Shown: positions 1 through 11,564 of the stretch, piece by piece | Layout of the letters: every line of letters begins with the position of its first letter | Position numbering within the stretch: position 1 is the stretch's first letter | Assembly (NCBI GenBank): GCA_964036155.1 | Contig: OZ038423.1 | Location: forward strand, 9,811,249 to 9,875,248 | Direction: 5' to 3' | Origin: Diploscapter coronatus | Taxonomy: Eukaryota; Nematoda; Chromadorea; Rhabditida; Rhabditidae | Length of the DNA: 64,000 nucleotides | Made by a program: the position numbers and the translations under genes | The notes under the pieces: generated by a model | The model's database searches: none | What the model saw: the letters and a program-made list of their open reading frames with translations, nothing else | What the model was told of the DNA's origin: nothing

Positions 1-56
1 CCTTGATATCTGCTTGTGAGCTTTTCCTAATCTGGGAGCTCGGGAACTGTCTCAAC

Positions 57-142
57 CGACGCAATGTCGAAATAGTGTGTGAAAGCGAGAGAGCAATCCC
101 TAATCTCTCCTATCCCTACACACTATTTCGCACGTTGCGTCG
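57..142. repeat. Imperfect inverted repeat (stem-loop)
   Basis: The arm at 57-80 and the arm at 118-142 are reverse complements with one mismatch and one inserted base, separated by 37 bp. The shared core is AATAGTGTGT on one arm and ACACACTATT on the other. A second, weaker inverted pair of C/G-runs lies at about 158-173 and 212-225. The repeat lies just upstream of the first lectin exon I can see, so it is probably intronic. It may be a small foldback element; no target duplication is evident. Confidence 0.6.
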
Positions 143-185
143 TTGCGATATTTCCAGATCGCCCCCCAATATAGGAACTATTCAG

Positions 186-1139
186 AAAAGCTTTGCACAG
201 GGGGGCTGTTTCAACATTGGGGCGATTATTGCTACAGTGTAAGTGTTTCAAACCATCGATTTTTCATATTAGTTTAACCTGAGATGCGAACAACGACGTT
301 AAAGAGACATAACGTTGATCATAAGCACTTCAGGGAACTTGGAGTGAACTGTGGAACGACCCTCTAGTGAATGAGTTATATTGCCAGGCAGTAGAGAAGT
401 CGTGTCATCAGGTGTCCATAGCGAATAAAGATGAAAATGATCTAATACAATGTAATTACCTCAGCAACAATTTGCTAGGGTCTCAGGACTGCACAGTCTT
501 CATAAAGATTTTATGAGTGATTACAAGTATTCAACTCTTATTGTTAGGCTTACATATCAATGAACTTTAATAATTTCTTGTGATTTTTAATCGTTTTTAT
601 AGGGCAAGTGACGATAGGATTTTCAACATGGTTAGGACTCGTCGGAAGCTCGGTCGATAATGTCACCTGGACCGATAATTCGTATGTATCATTTTTATCA
701 AATAAACTATAATTTTCTTCACTAAAACGCTAGAAATAATCGGAATTAAAACTCTTAGAGAGACTAGAGTGAAGAAAAACTAGATCTCTAAATAATCGTT
801 AAACTTTCCAAAAATTATGATGTTTCTTACAATTAGACATTGAGAATAAACTGATGGTTTGTATAATACATAATAAAGTACGAATTTTAGCCCGCTCCAA
901 TATACGAATTGGTACAATAAAGAGGGAACGTTTGGCAACCATACATGCAAAACTGGTAATTGCTGTGGCGTTGTTAGTATTTCGAACCACTCTATGTCAA
1001 AGTGAAAACTATATATTAGATTATTGGCGTTGATTTGGATAGTAGTAGCAAACACCATGGAAAATGGTTCTTGGCGGACTGTGTGGTAGAACCGAACGAT
1101 TATACTATCAAGGGGGGTTCATGTAAGGCACCATTTTGA
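186..1139 (+). CDS. C-type-lectin-like domain protein, 3' part (5' end outside or unclear)
   Basis: Five exons read in frame: about 186-236, 334-451, 603-681, 891-969 and 1020-1139 (stop TGA). Joined, they follow the C-type lectin pattern: a Cys-Phe start, a Trp-Ser stretch, the YCQAVEK helix leading to an SIANKDEN segment, a TWLGL core strand, a TWTDNS turn, the YTNWY motif, several cysteines, a GKWFLADC strand and a final Cys before the stop. Acceptors are nematode-like (cacttcag, tttttatag, gaattttag). No signal peptide or start codon is visible, so upstream exons probably lie to the left of the window. Such domains in nematodes are mostly secreted and form a large, fast-evolving family tied to immunity and recognition. 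Ca2+-binding EPN/QPD motifs are not obvious, so sugar binding is uncertain. A poly(A) signal AATAAA lies at 1220-1225. Confidence 0.7.
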
Positions 1140-3130
1140 TATTTCGCCATAACCGAAGATCTTACTCATAAAATATTGTGTTAAATTATTGTTGTATTGC
1201 ATTTCTAATATATGTATTCAATAAAATCATTCCATGTCGAATTTAAATCTCCATTAAATCGAGATTTCGATGTAAGGAATGAAGCTTTGATAGTTAGTCA
1301 GTAAATTTATTATAAATAAATTGTTCAAGTTAAAAAAAAATCAACATTAATAACTTGCAATCAAAGTTCTAGATAGCGTTATCAGATTTGTTAAATTCAA
1401 CAAGTACAATATCAAAATTAATTTAAACTACTAGTATTTTTTTGTAAAGTGTTTGTTTGTCTGTTTGTGCACGCTTATATCTATAGATGTAATTATCCAA
1501 TTGAGATGGGGTTTGCACCAAAAGATGCGCAATTTTCCCGCGGTGTGCAACGTATAGGTTTTATTTGGGTTTGATGAGATAGTTGAGCAATTATCCTTAT
1601 TAGAAGTGATTTCTCCTTTAATGAATCGATTTGTTGCATTTTTATGGGTGAAAGGAACTTGAAATTGTTTGCAAAATTTTTGAAGAATTTTAGAAAATGA
1701 TACAAATTACCAAATTAGCGGGATGCAAAATTTAATATAAAAGTAAAGAAAATCGCTATTTTAGTTTTATGATTTGATGGATTTTCAGGAGGGGAGAGCT
1801 ATGAGATAACAAATTTTGATGGTGTGAAAGAGTATGAGAATGAAAATGAGAAATGCAACACGACGATACATATACCTAGGAGTTTCAATCGAAATTATAG
1901 GATGAAAAATTAGACTGCTAACCAGGGTTGTCGGCAGTTAAATCCTTATCTAGTATAACATGTGCAATATTCAATATCATAATCACTTTTGTCCTTCCCA
2001 TGCTTTATCATATGATGAGTGTTTATAGAGTTCGTTATGGGGTTCTTTGTCGAAAACTCTGTTGATAACTCTTATCGATAGTAAGAGTGGGGCAATAATT
2101 CGACTTCATTTAATTCAATGCTTGAACACTAAATATCGATTGAATAGTATTGGAAATGCTAAGTTATTTTATGAAAACAGCTATCAACCTTTCATTTTCG
2201 AAGCGCCTGTGTTACATCAATCAATAAATATTCGCCAGCATTTGCAGTATCATTATTAGGAGTTTCATAGACTTATCAAACTTTGTAAATTTATATCTTG
2301 TTTAGACTGCCATTTCATAATTTCAGATAAATTGTTTTAAGACAGATTCCTCGCAAGGCTCAAACAAAGATCCTCCAATCCAAATATGACTCATAAAATT
2401 CGATTTTTGGGACCCAAACTTTGACCCGTTATTTCTCAAAAAAGTGTCCTTAAATTTTGAATTTTTTTATCCGAAGAAATTTTTTGTTTCATTTTTACTA
2501 CTTTGTGCGCTACTTGTTGGTAAAAAACGACGAATACAGGGTAAGCAAATCGCTATCGTAGTTTCTGAATCCGATTGATCCTTTGATGAGTTCTTTTATT
2601 ATTAAGGCATAGAAGGAACTTGGATCTTGCACACATTTTCCAAATCACTTTTTTCAACTGACCACAGGCCATGCCCACTCACCATGACCTATGGTCGGTT
2701 GAAAAAAATAACTTGCAGAATATATGCAGGATTCACGTCCTCTCCATGCTTTAATATCAGGATATCGAAGTCTCAGGATCAGAACTGCCGGAACTCTACT
2801 TTGAATGGAGTTCGGAGTGGAGTGGAATTGGAATTTTGAGAAAAGTTTAGAGTCGGGATTATTATTTACCCAATTAAAATCCCTTCATTTATTTATTTTT
2901 AATTCCTAATCATTTGTCAGAATTATTAATTTTATGGTAAGATTTTTTTTCGTAAAATATTCGACATAGTTATTCTCTTATCAATTTTCATTCGACATAA
3001 AAGCTTGTTCTATTGCTCCTAATGATTATTGATTTTTGTTTTGTTTTTTTTTTACTTATTTACGCATGAATGCAGGGCTTATTTTCTAAATCAGTACAAA
3101 TTTTTAATTTAAGAAAATAAAAGAATAAAA
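1140..3130. other. Intergenic spacer, lectin gene to Hsp70 locus
   Basis: AT-rich with no supported gene. It holds the poly(A) signal of the lectin gene (1220-1225), a strong hairpin at 2649-2707, and T- and A-rich runs before the Hsp70 start. Short open frames at 2047-2259 and 2627-2839 show no family motif and are treated as chance. No heat-shock element array (repeated nGAAn) was seen just upstream of 3131. Confidence 0.6.
2649..2707. repeat. Hairpin with 25-bp arms and 9-nt loop
   Basis: Positions 2649-2673 and 2683-2707 are reverse complements at 22 of 25 positions, around the loop 2674-2682. Read as minus-strand RNA, two of the three mismatches become G-U pairs, so the stem would be nearly continuous. 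The arms start and end in T6/A6 runs. It could be a miRNA-like precursor or the remnant of a tiny inverted-repeat element. Expression cannot be judged from sequence. Confidence 0.6.
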
Positions 3131-6100
3131 ATGGTCTGTATCGGCATCGATTTGGGTACGACGTATTCGTGCGTAGCGATCATCGAAAAGGGGAGACCTA
3201 GAATCATTTACAATGAAGAAGGTAAATCAATTATGAAATCCCGATCTATTCTTTCCATTGTAATTTATGTTCAGGCAACAATTTTACACCATCGATTGTG
3301 TCCTATGGGGATAATAGCGATATATTAGTCGGTAATCATGCACTCAACTATTCTGATCTCTCACGAGTTCTATACGGTTTGTATTCTTTTGTCCGTAATC
3401 CGGGAGGCGAAAAGCGGTGTACGGCTATTTTTGGCAACTAGTATTTGACGGAGCGCGTGTTTTCTTGTAATTAACAGTGATTTTTGTCAAGAAACTCCGT
3501 GTTTCTATCGAAAATGAGAGACTAACTAAAATCATTCTTTCTCTCTTCATTTTCGACCTCCCAGATTTCGGATTCAATAATATCCAAAGTGCTGCCTTAT
3601 TTTCGGATTGATTTTGTAGATTCAAGAAGACTTCTCGGTTGGGAATTTATGTATGATTTGCCGATTGCCGAGAATCGCTTATTATGGACATTCGATTTGG
3701 ATACAAGAAATGTGTTGCATTTATTTTTCATTGTAACAAAATAGAATTTTAGGAATCAGTAGGCTATGTTCTGAATAGAGGCACTGCGAAAGAGCGATTT
3801 ATTTTGCCGGAAGAGGTGTCAGCTGATATTCTACGAAAACTTAAATTAATCGCAGAAGTTCGACATTTAAATAATACCTATTTAGCATTTATCTCTTAGA
3901 GTTACACGGAAGAACCAATAACAGGGGCTGTTGTCGCGATTCCGGCCTTCTTTCAAACAGCTCAAATAGAGGCTACGAAAAGAGCTGTTCAAATGGCTGG
4001 ACTCGAGTTAAAGATGCTAGTTAAAGAGCCTACAGCCGCTGCGATCGCGTACAATGAAGACAAGAAGTTAGAGGATTCAAGCATAATGATATTCAACTTT
4101 GGTGGAGGTAGGTACATAATCATCATTTGAAAACAACCGAACAGTTATATCAATGAATTTTCAGGCACACTTGACATTAACATTTGTGAAATTAAAAACG
4201 GAAAACTCACTATAAAAGCAGTTCATGGAGATAAGCATTTAGGTAAGGTCACATTCAGTATTTTCTTCATAAGATGCCTGAATTTGCATTTCAATAGGTG
4301 GTCAGGATTTCGATGGGATAATTATGAACTATGTATTACAAGAATATATGGAATTATCGAAGAATGATATTTTTGGAAATAAGCGTTTGGTTAAACGGCT
4401 AAGGACCGAGTGCAGATTGGCAAAAGAAGCACTCTCCTTCAACGCTTCTTCTTATAATATTCATGTTAGCATTATTAAACTAATTGAAGTAGCAAATTAT
4501 AAAATTCAGTTGGACATCGACCTAGATGGCCATTTGGATTTAAATATACAATTAACGAAAGAAAAGTTTAATGAATTATGCGAGAAGCTTCACACAAGAA
4601 CATCCAGGCTAATTGATGATACGCTTAGAATGGCTAATCTTAGGACAGATGACATCGATCACGTAGTAAATAATCACGAAAACCCTTCCATTCTGATCGG
4701 AAATATTTTCCTTAAATTACTTATTCAGATATTGGTCGGTGGGTCAACAAGAATTCCCGCCATAAAGTCTATTTTGGAAATGAAATTTGGACAGGAGAAA
4801 TTAAAATTCAATATCCACCCCGATGAAGTCGTCGTATTTGGGGCTGCAATTGTGGCTGATGCTATTGAAGTAGAAGTTATTATACTGAGAATATTTAAAC
4901 AAAATATTCTAGAAGGAAAAGCAAATCCCATTGATTAATAATACAATGACTGAATTATCCCGGAATATCAATAATTTGCAAATTGGTGAAGACAATTCAT
5001 TCAATAATTCGCATGAAATTTTATTTTACCGTAAGAAATAATGTTGAAAGCTAAGAGACTTTGAAACGATTCGTAATAATTTAGTTTATTATCGAAGTGA
5101 TGAAAAAGATGAAGGAAGAATATGTTTGTTCAATCCATATACCCGCTCAGTAGAAGAGATTGCAAAATTCCACAATTATTATGCCCCATATGAAATAGTA
5201 ACTACACAGAATAAAGTAAATACTTATGCTCGTGATTTTGAATAATTTCTTGTTTTAGATTTTTGCAATTAACAATTATGAAGAGTCATTTGAAATATAT
5301 GACTTGAATACTCGACAAATTTCAAGAGGTCTTGTCAATAAATCCATAAATGATCGATTCAAAGAATTTTACAGGCCCAGTTCCTTCTGAATGGCGTAAC
5401 TATGCATCTGTTGCTTATTTCAAAGACAAATTGTATTATTTGGGTGGACAGGATCCTGAAACATCTCAATATACGAATCGAGTTAATGTAAGAAGATCGA
5501 ATGAAAGTCCATGAAATAGTTTATTCAGATTTTAATAGATGGAAAATGGCAAACAGGACCTGCTTTTCCTCTTCCAATTAGATGTGCTCAAGCAATAACA
5601 TGCGATGGAATTTTATACGGTCACATTATAGTATATTCATTGTTGTAATTATGGATATTCAGTTATTGATGGCCGTGAAAGTAGAAAAATATATCGATTA
5701 TCAGACAATGAACGGGAATGGATTAAAATTGGAGAAATTCTAGAAGAACGAGGTTTTTTCGGAGTTGCATCGCTAAAGGGAAGAATTTACATAACTGGAG
5801 GAGTGAAGTCGTTAATTTTGTATGATAAATAATATATTATTATATATTTAGTGATGGACTACAAAAGGTATTCAAGTCCTGTCTGTGTTTCGATCCCTCA
5901 GCTCCAGTTAACAGTCGAATTTCTCGAATCGCAGATATGAATTATGCAAGACATCACCATTCGCTCATTATCACTAATGGGAAATTGTATGCAATCGGAG
6001 GGTGAGTTGAGATTTTGCATTTCTTTATACGAAATATTTGCTAACTTAGATATAAAGACCATTATATGATGAATTTTTGTAATTCAACCGAAGAATACGA

Positions 6101-6200
6101 TCCACAAACGAACAAATGGCATGAAGTCGGAGAATTTATGAAATCAATAGAATCTGACATAGAAAGTTCAAAGGTAATTCGTTCATTTATAAACATCTGA
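3131..6200 (+). CDS. Hsp70 nucleotide-binding domain fused to kelch repeats
   Basis: The start ATG at 3131 leads straight into the Hsp70 phosphate-1 motif ([11 protein letters not shown]). Nine exons up to 4869 give about 380 residues, a full-length Hsp70 [12 protein letters not shown], a phosphate-2 motif, HLGGQDFD and [10 protein letters not shown] are all present in order. Instead of the substrate-binding domain, an intron (4870-4912) leads into about 320 residues of kelch repeats ending at TGA 6198-6200. The repeats have the glycine pairs YYLGGQ, YITGG and YAIGG followed by Tyr and Trp positions, as in beta-propeller blades (about 4-5 blades). All assigned exons sum to a multiple of three (701 codons). 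Key changes in the NBD: the Lys71-equivalent is Arg (DSRRLLG) and the Asp199-equivalent is Asn (NFGGGTLD), so ATP hydrolysis is probably impaired. Asp10, Glu175 and Thr204 equivalents remain. The final exon may instead splice from 6173 into 6594, fusing it to the next Hsp70 module. The assignment is strong; the function is unknown. Confidence 0.85.
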
Positions 6201-6221
6201 TATCATTCGAGAAATCGAAAA

Positions 6222-8255
6222 ATGGCAAAACCTGGAGATTTAGTTAGTAATTTGAGCTACCCGGCATTATTTTTCAGAAAAAAACTGCTATAACTTTCTA
6301 TCTACATTATCTCTACTATATAAGAATGTAGTCACCTTTTTAAATGTTCATAGCAATTATATAAATCGATTATGGAGATTTTAAAAAATGCTTCAGAGAA
6401 TTTTGATTTAAAAAATAGCTGAAATTAGCATAAAATCGATTTTTTAAAAATCATTTTTGACAACTTTTCCCACCCAAAATAAAATTTTTTTATCGAAAAT
6501 TAAAAAAACAACAATATGCCCCTATATAAGAGCTTTAATTTGATGTATAACATGTGGGGATAAGAAGGTTTCTGAAGATCTGTAAAACTTCAGAGGTACG
6601 CCATTGGAATTGATTTGGGGACAACACGATGCTGTGTGGCGACTGTTGATAATAATGGTAGACCGCAGACAATTCTAAATGATTTGGGTAATTCTAGTAA
6701 AAATAAATAAATTTTTCTTTAAATTTAGGACACAACACAACACCTTCTTGGATACTCTACGACCGCGGTGAAGTGAAGGTCGGCCTCGCAGCGATCAACG
6801 CTCCATCAACAGGCAAAAACTTGATCTATGATTCGAAGCGATTGATCGGACGCCAATTTAATGATGAGTGCGTTGCCAAAGATCGAGCTGGGTGGTCATT
6901 TGACGTCGTGAGGGAAAACGGTTCCGATGAACAGGTGCATTATGATCCCATAGTTTATGTCACATACATTTTAGGGAAAGGCAATGATCAAAATAACGGA
7001 AGGACACCCAGGTGAAGTTATAGATCGATTAATTGCACCAGAGGAGGCGTCTGGTGAACTGCTGAAAGCGATGAAGCAATACGCTGAGGTAGACCTTAAA
7101 AATTTCTGATTCCGGTAAAGTGGCACGAATTTCAGTCACATTTGGGAGGCCAAAAAGTGACAGATGCGGTCATAACAATGCCAGCACATTTTTACACGCG
7201 TCAACGAGAAGCCACTGAACGTGCGGCGCAATATGCCGGTTTCACAAACGTCCAGTTTCTCACTGAACCGACGGCTGCGGCAATTGCACTTGCTATGAAA
7301 GAACAAGAAACAAACCGAACAATTTTAATCTACGATCTCGGCGGAGGCACCTTCGATGTGTCGATCGGCAGAATCACTAATCAGGAGTTGGAAATTCTAG
7401 CCATCGGTGGAAATACACATTTAGGTACTAAAGTAGATGAATTGCATTTTTAAACCAGAATATCTTCAGGTGGTCAAGATTTTGACGAGCTTATCGTCAA
7501 GGATTTCATTGCCCATTTCAAGGACAAACACAAGATTCCATTCCCTAATGACAAAACCATAAGGCGGAGATTGAGAAACCAGTGCCGTGACGTGAAACAA
7601 GATATCATGGGGATTGGTTCTGATCTGACTATTGATGTAATAAGCCAACCTAATGTAGATTTATGACTGATGATTTAGATGACTTTCAATGTCGATGGTA
7701 TAAACTATTCTCTCGAATACAAGATCAACCGCATCAAGTTCAATACGCTCTGTGAAGCAAGTTTTCGTTGTACGATGGCTATCATAGACGATGCCCTTTG
7801 TGATGCTAAACTGTCGCAAGACCAAATCGATGATATTGTAAATCACGTTTTTTTCTGGGTAAAAACACGGTATTTTAGTTGATCGTAGGCGGATCGACAC
7901 GCATTCCTCGTATTAGAGAACTGATTCGCGAAAAGTTCCCTCGAGCGGCGATTCTTCGAAATGTGAATCCCGATGAAGCTATTGCGATCGGCGCTGCCAT
8001 TTATGCTGCTCAACTTGGAAGGAATGGACCGGTAATCAATTGCAAAAATGGGCACTCATGCTATTATATATCAGAAAATATATAAAGACAGTTTTAAGAT
8101 GCTGATAGAAGAAGAGCGTGCGGAGTTAAATATGATTGTAACACTATCTACACCAACTAATGCAGAACCTACAAGTGAGGATTTGATGATTAATAAAAAT
8201 CTAGTTTGTTTTTATTTTTAGGAAATGAACAGACAGCTTCTAGTAACCCAATTGA
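6222..8255 (+). CDS. Hsp70 nucleotide-binding domain, module 2 (continuous with module 3)
   Basis: Exons run 6594-6687, 6729-6934, 6975-7088, 7136-7424, 7470-7636, 7679-7837, 7879-8031, 8075-8174 and 8222-8255. They encode a canonical [25 protein letters not shown] (catalytic Lys kept), [21 protein letters not shown] (Asp199 kept), HLGGQDFDEL and [12 protein letters not shown]. This module is the one most likely to hydrolyse ATP. After the NBD there is only a short hydrophilic linker of about 45 residues, not a substrate-binding domain. The first exon at 6594 has an in-frame TGA and no ATG before it, so it must be spliced to something upstream. Candidates are a short exon starting at ATG 6222 (MAKPGDL, donor gttagt at 6243) or the last kelch exon (donor after 6173); both are in phase. 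Reading on past 8255 gives TAA at once, but a phase-compatible intron 8256-8298 joins it to module 3. Confidence 0.8.
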
Positions 8256-8298
8256 GTAAGAATGCAGAATTTCATTAGTTACTAATAAACTCCTTCAG

Positions 8299-11200
8299 GC
8301 TGGAAAATATCGTTTGTATTGGCATTGATTTGGGAACGACATTTTCGTGTGTAGCAGTCATGAAGAATGATCTAAAAGCAATCCCCTGTGATAATGGTAA
8401 GAGTTAGGCGAACTTTGTGTATCATTTGAAAAGAATTGACATTCTTCGTATTCAGACCAAACGAATTTACCTTGTTGTGTTGGTTATGATGGGAACAAAA
8501 TTCTAGTTGGATTAACGGCATTGCAATGTGGCCTTGAAGCTGAAAATCTATTATATGGTAAGTCTGGATTATTTAGAAATGATATCGAAGTCTTCTAGCA
8601 AAGTCACATTTGCGTAAAGCGCGCTCCGAGTTTTCAAAGGGGAATTTTTTATTCTTCTTTTTACATTTTTTCTAATTTAATAATTTTTATATCGTTTTTC
8701 ATAAATTTATGTTGATCAGCACCGTCGAATTGGTTATTTACCACAAAATCGTATCAATTAAACTTGCAATCAGCCACTATTAACATTAGAGCACATTTCA
8801 CGTAGACGTGGATTTGCCAGATATTGGCGATATGATGAACGAAAGAAAATTTCGAAACTAATTAAATTATGGGTAGAGCCAATTTAGTATTCCATTTGTC
8901 ATTTTTATTCAAATATAGTAAAATGAAATTTATAAATCTTTTCCATTTCTTCATGGTTAAATGATAAAATTCAGACTCGAAACGTTTAATTGGATGGAAT
9001 TTTCTAAACGATTCTTCTGCTGAACACGTTTACAAAGAGTTTTGGCCGTTTAAAGTTGACACTCAAAATGTAATGATTTTCAAATGCCCGATGAATATAT
9101 TTTATTCAACCATTTTAGAACTGCGCTGGTTACATATTGAAATCTGGGGAATTTGTGAATCCAGAAGAAGTTTCAGCGAAAATCTTGGCATCTCTCAAAT
9201 CTTATGCAGATGTAAGTATTTTTACCTAATAAATGATACACAACTAGTTAGTTACCGGGGAGATATCATAAGGAAAAGCAGGAAAAGTTTATTATCCACT
9301 CAGTAAGATGAAACATTTATAAAAGTAGAACCATTGTAGTGCTTAGCCTAAAGATTATGATAAATATTTAATTATTAAACATGTAGATCATCTTCTTTTA
9401 ATTAAATAGAAAATCTCAAAAATATCTATTGGAACTTTACTTATCATTAATATTCAAATTCGAATTGAATGAAACTGGGTTTTCATAATTCTCTTCGACT
9501 CTCAAAAGAATAGTCATAAAAATAAAGGTTGTTTTCCTGAATGAAAGTTACCATTCTCACAGATCTGTGTGACTTCTCTAATCGTCAATTATTCTGTGCA
9601 TAATTATATAGAATACGATATTAATAATGTAGTAATAAAAATGGGCTCCTAGAAAAAGGCACCGGGACACCAGTTAGAAAAAGGCACCGGCTTTTTTCTT
9701 TTCCTATCTTGCCTTCCCATACAATTTCTTAGAAAAGCCGGTGCCTTTTTTTATGAGCCATAAAAATGAATTCAGAAATACCTCAAGAAATCATCCAATT
9801 GCGCCGTTGTGACAATTCCTGCCCAATTTAGTAAAGAACAAAGAGATGCAACGATTAGGGCAGGTAAAAAGGCTGGATTCACAGTTGTGAATCTGTTGGA
9901 GGAACCTATCGCATCCGCACTTGCTTATAAACATCAAATGAAGTTGAAAGATTCGAAATTGCTGATCATCGATTTTGGAGGAGGTATCATTGATTTATTA
10001 ATGTTATTTTGCAAATGTGTGCGCATTAAACGCAATCCAAATTTTTTTATACCCAATTCCTCGATTTTCTTATTTTGCTTCCACTTTACTTTACTTTTCC
10101 TTTACTAATATATCGCTTTAAACATTTCAGTAATGCTCAATGCTATCTAATTTATACTTACCGTAATCCATATTATCGAACCATATTTACTAACATTAGT
10201 ATTTAAACATGCTCCACGCTTTCGCGGATTTATTGAGTTTTTAGAAAGCTATGCTGTGAAGCATTGAAACATCATTTAGGAACACTCGATATAAGCATCG
10301 TGGAAATCAAACAAGAAAGAACAACTGTAAAAGTTCTTGTGGGTCATCCTCATCTAGGTATGAATGACAATTTACTTCCAAAATGAGCTTTTCTTTTAGG
10401 AGGTCAGAATATTGATGATCAAATTATGAAACATATCATTGATGAACTTCGAAATTCTCCGCGATATGATTTTTGTGATCCTAATGCACGCCGGGAATTA
10501 AGGACAACTTGTCGTGAAAGAAAAGAAGCTTTGGCTACCACTGACTCAGTGATCATCGAAGTAATCCTTTGATTATTGCAATATTTTTGCATTGAATATT
10601 AATACAAAATTCAGCTAATTCCAAATTCATATTCAAATAATGAAGTCGAAGGAGGTCAAGCGACGAGATATCGATATGAATTGACCCAGGAAAAGCTCGA
10701 TGAATTATGCGAAAATATTTTTGCTAAAATGTCGGAAAAAGTCGATAAAGCTTTGAAGACTTTGAATCTTTCGGAAGCAGAAATTGATCACGTGGTTAGT
10801 TTTAACTATTTTATGTATGTGTTTTTTTTTTATATTCAATGACGGTCAAAGTTTTTGAACTTATCAATTAAAGACATTTTCATGTTCAATTTCATATGGT
10901 GAAAAATTGAGCAGGACTTTAGCATAATTAATGAAAATAATCAAATCTTGAGAACCTAATTTTCTTTTCAATAAGTGGGAGTGATTGAATAAACTGCAAA
11001 AAAAATTATTATAATTGCTTACAAGATAATATTTGCACTTTTTCATATATGATATGAATTTGAAATTAATAATTTTACAGTTTTGAGTTTAGATTTTGGT
11101 TGGCGGATCGACACGAATCGTTAAAGTTCGACAAATTTTCATCGACAGATTTGGTGAAGCAAAAGTGAAACGGTTTGACATCGATCCGAATTCGGCAGTT

Positions 11201-11317
11201 GCGTTTGGGGCTGCGATTGTTGCCGATTCGATAGAGGTTAAAAAATTTCAACCTATTGTTCATAAGGATTATTTTTAGAAAGGAATTGATTCCCCTTATC
11301 ACTCGGACTTAATATGA
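8299..11317 (+). CDS. Hsp70 nucleotide-binding domain, module 3 (C-terminal part of the same protein)
   Basis: Exons 8299-8396, 8456-8557, 8975-9069, 9119-9211, 9776-9983, 10280-10357, 10400-10560, 10615-10794, 11093-11236 and 11279-11317 encode a third [25 protein letters not shown], a diverged EEPIASALAY, IDFGGGTLDISI, HLGGQNIDD and [12 protein letters not shown]. There is no ATG ahead of the first motif; the exon begins in phase 2, and the only in-phase partner seen is the last exon of module 2. Modules 2 and 3 together sum to 838 codons with no frame break. The protein ends 12 residues after the NBD, again without a substrate-binding domain. Intron sites at the DNG, YG-DSKR, GGG-T, HLG-G, V-ILVGG and SIE-K positions match those of module 1, so modules 1 and 3 are closest in structure. 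A poly(A) signal lies at 11486-11491. Confidence 0.8.
9635..9768. mobile_element. Miniature inverted-repeat element with 9-bp target duplication
   Basis: An element of about 116 bp (9644-9759) starts GGCTC and ends GAGCC. Its 22-bp terminal inverted repeats share the core AAAAAGGCACCGG, and a second copy of that core (about 9675-9690) lies inside. It is flanked on both sides by the direct repeat ATAAAAATG (9635-9643 and 9760-9768), which reads as a target-site duplication. It has no coding capacity and sits in the 564-bp intron of Hsp70 module 3 (9212-9775). A 9-bp duplication fits Mutator-like or related families, but the family cannot be named from one copy. Confidence 0.75.
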
Positions 11318-11564
11318 GAAAAATGATTATGCTTTTCTCAGTTATTATTTAGGAATTTGTTAAATATTTTTATTCTTTTTACTTTATACCGGTGAGCTCA
11401 AATTTCTTTCTTTATTATGAATGTTGAAAATTTATGTGCCTTTGATTAATCTCTTACTAGGTGTTTTGATGAATTTTTACAAACAAATAAATATTACCTC
11501 ATTATAGAACAGATAATTAAGCAGCTGTGTCATTAATTTATGTAATTAGTTTGGATGTTAATAA

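Noticed and set aside
4870..4938. Hsp70 module 1 ending at the TAA at 4936-4938 without splicing
   Set aside because: Module 3 has an intron at the same residue, the intron 4870-4912 has valid ends, and the spliced frame leads directly into kelch repeats.
8792..8872. Alternative exon in the module 3 intron, with an Arg-rich peptide that loosely follows the Hsp70 DAKRLIG segment
   Set aside because: Its 5' phase fits but its 3' end is phase 0 where the next exon needs phase 1, and exon 8975-9069 already encodes the proper DSKRLIGW segment.
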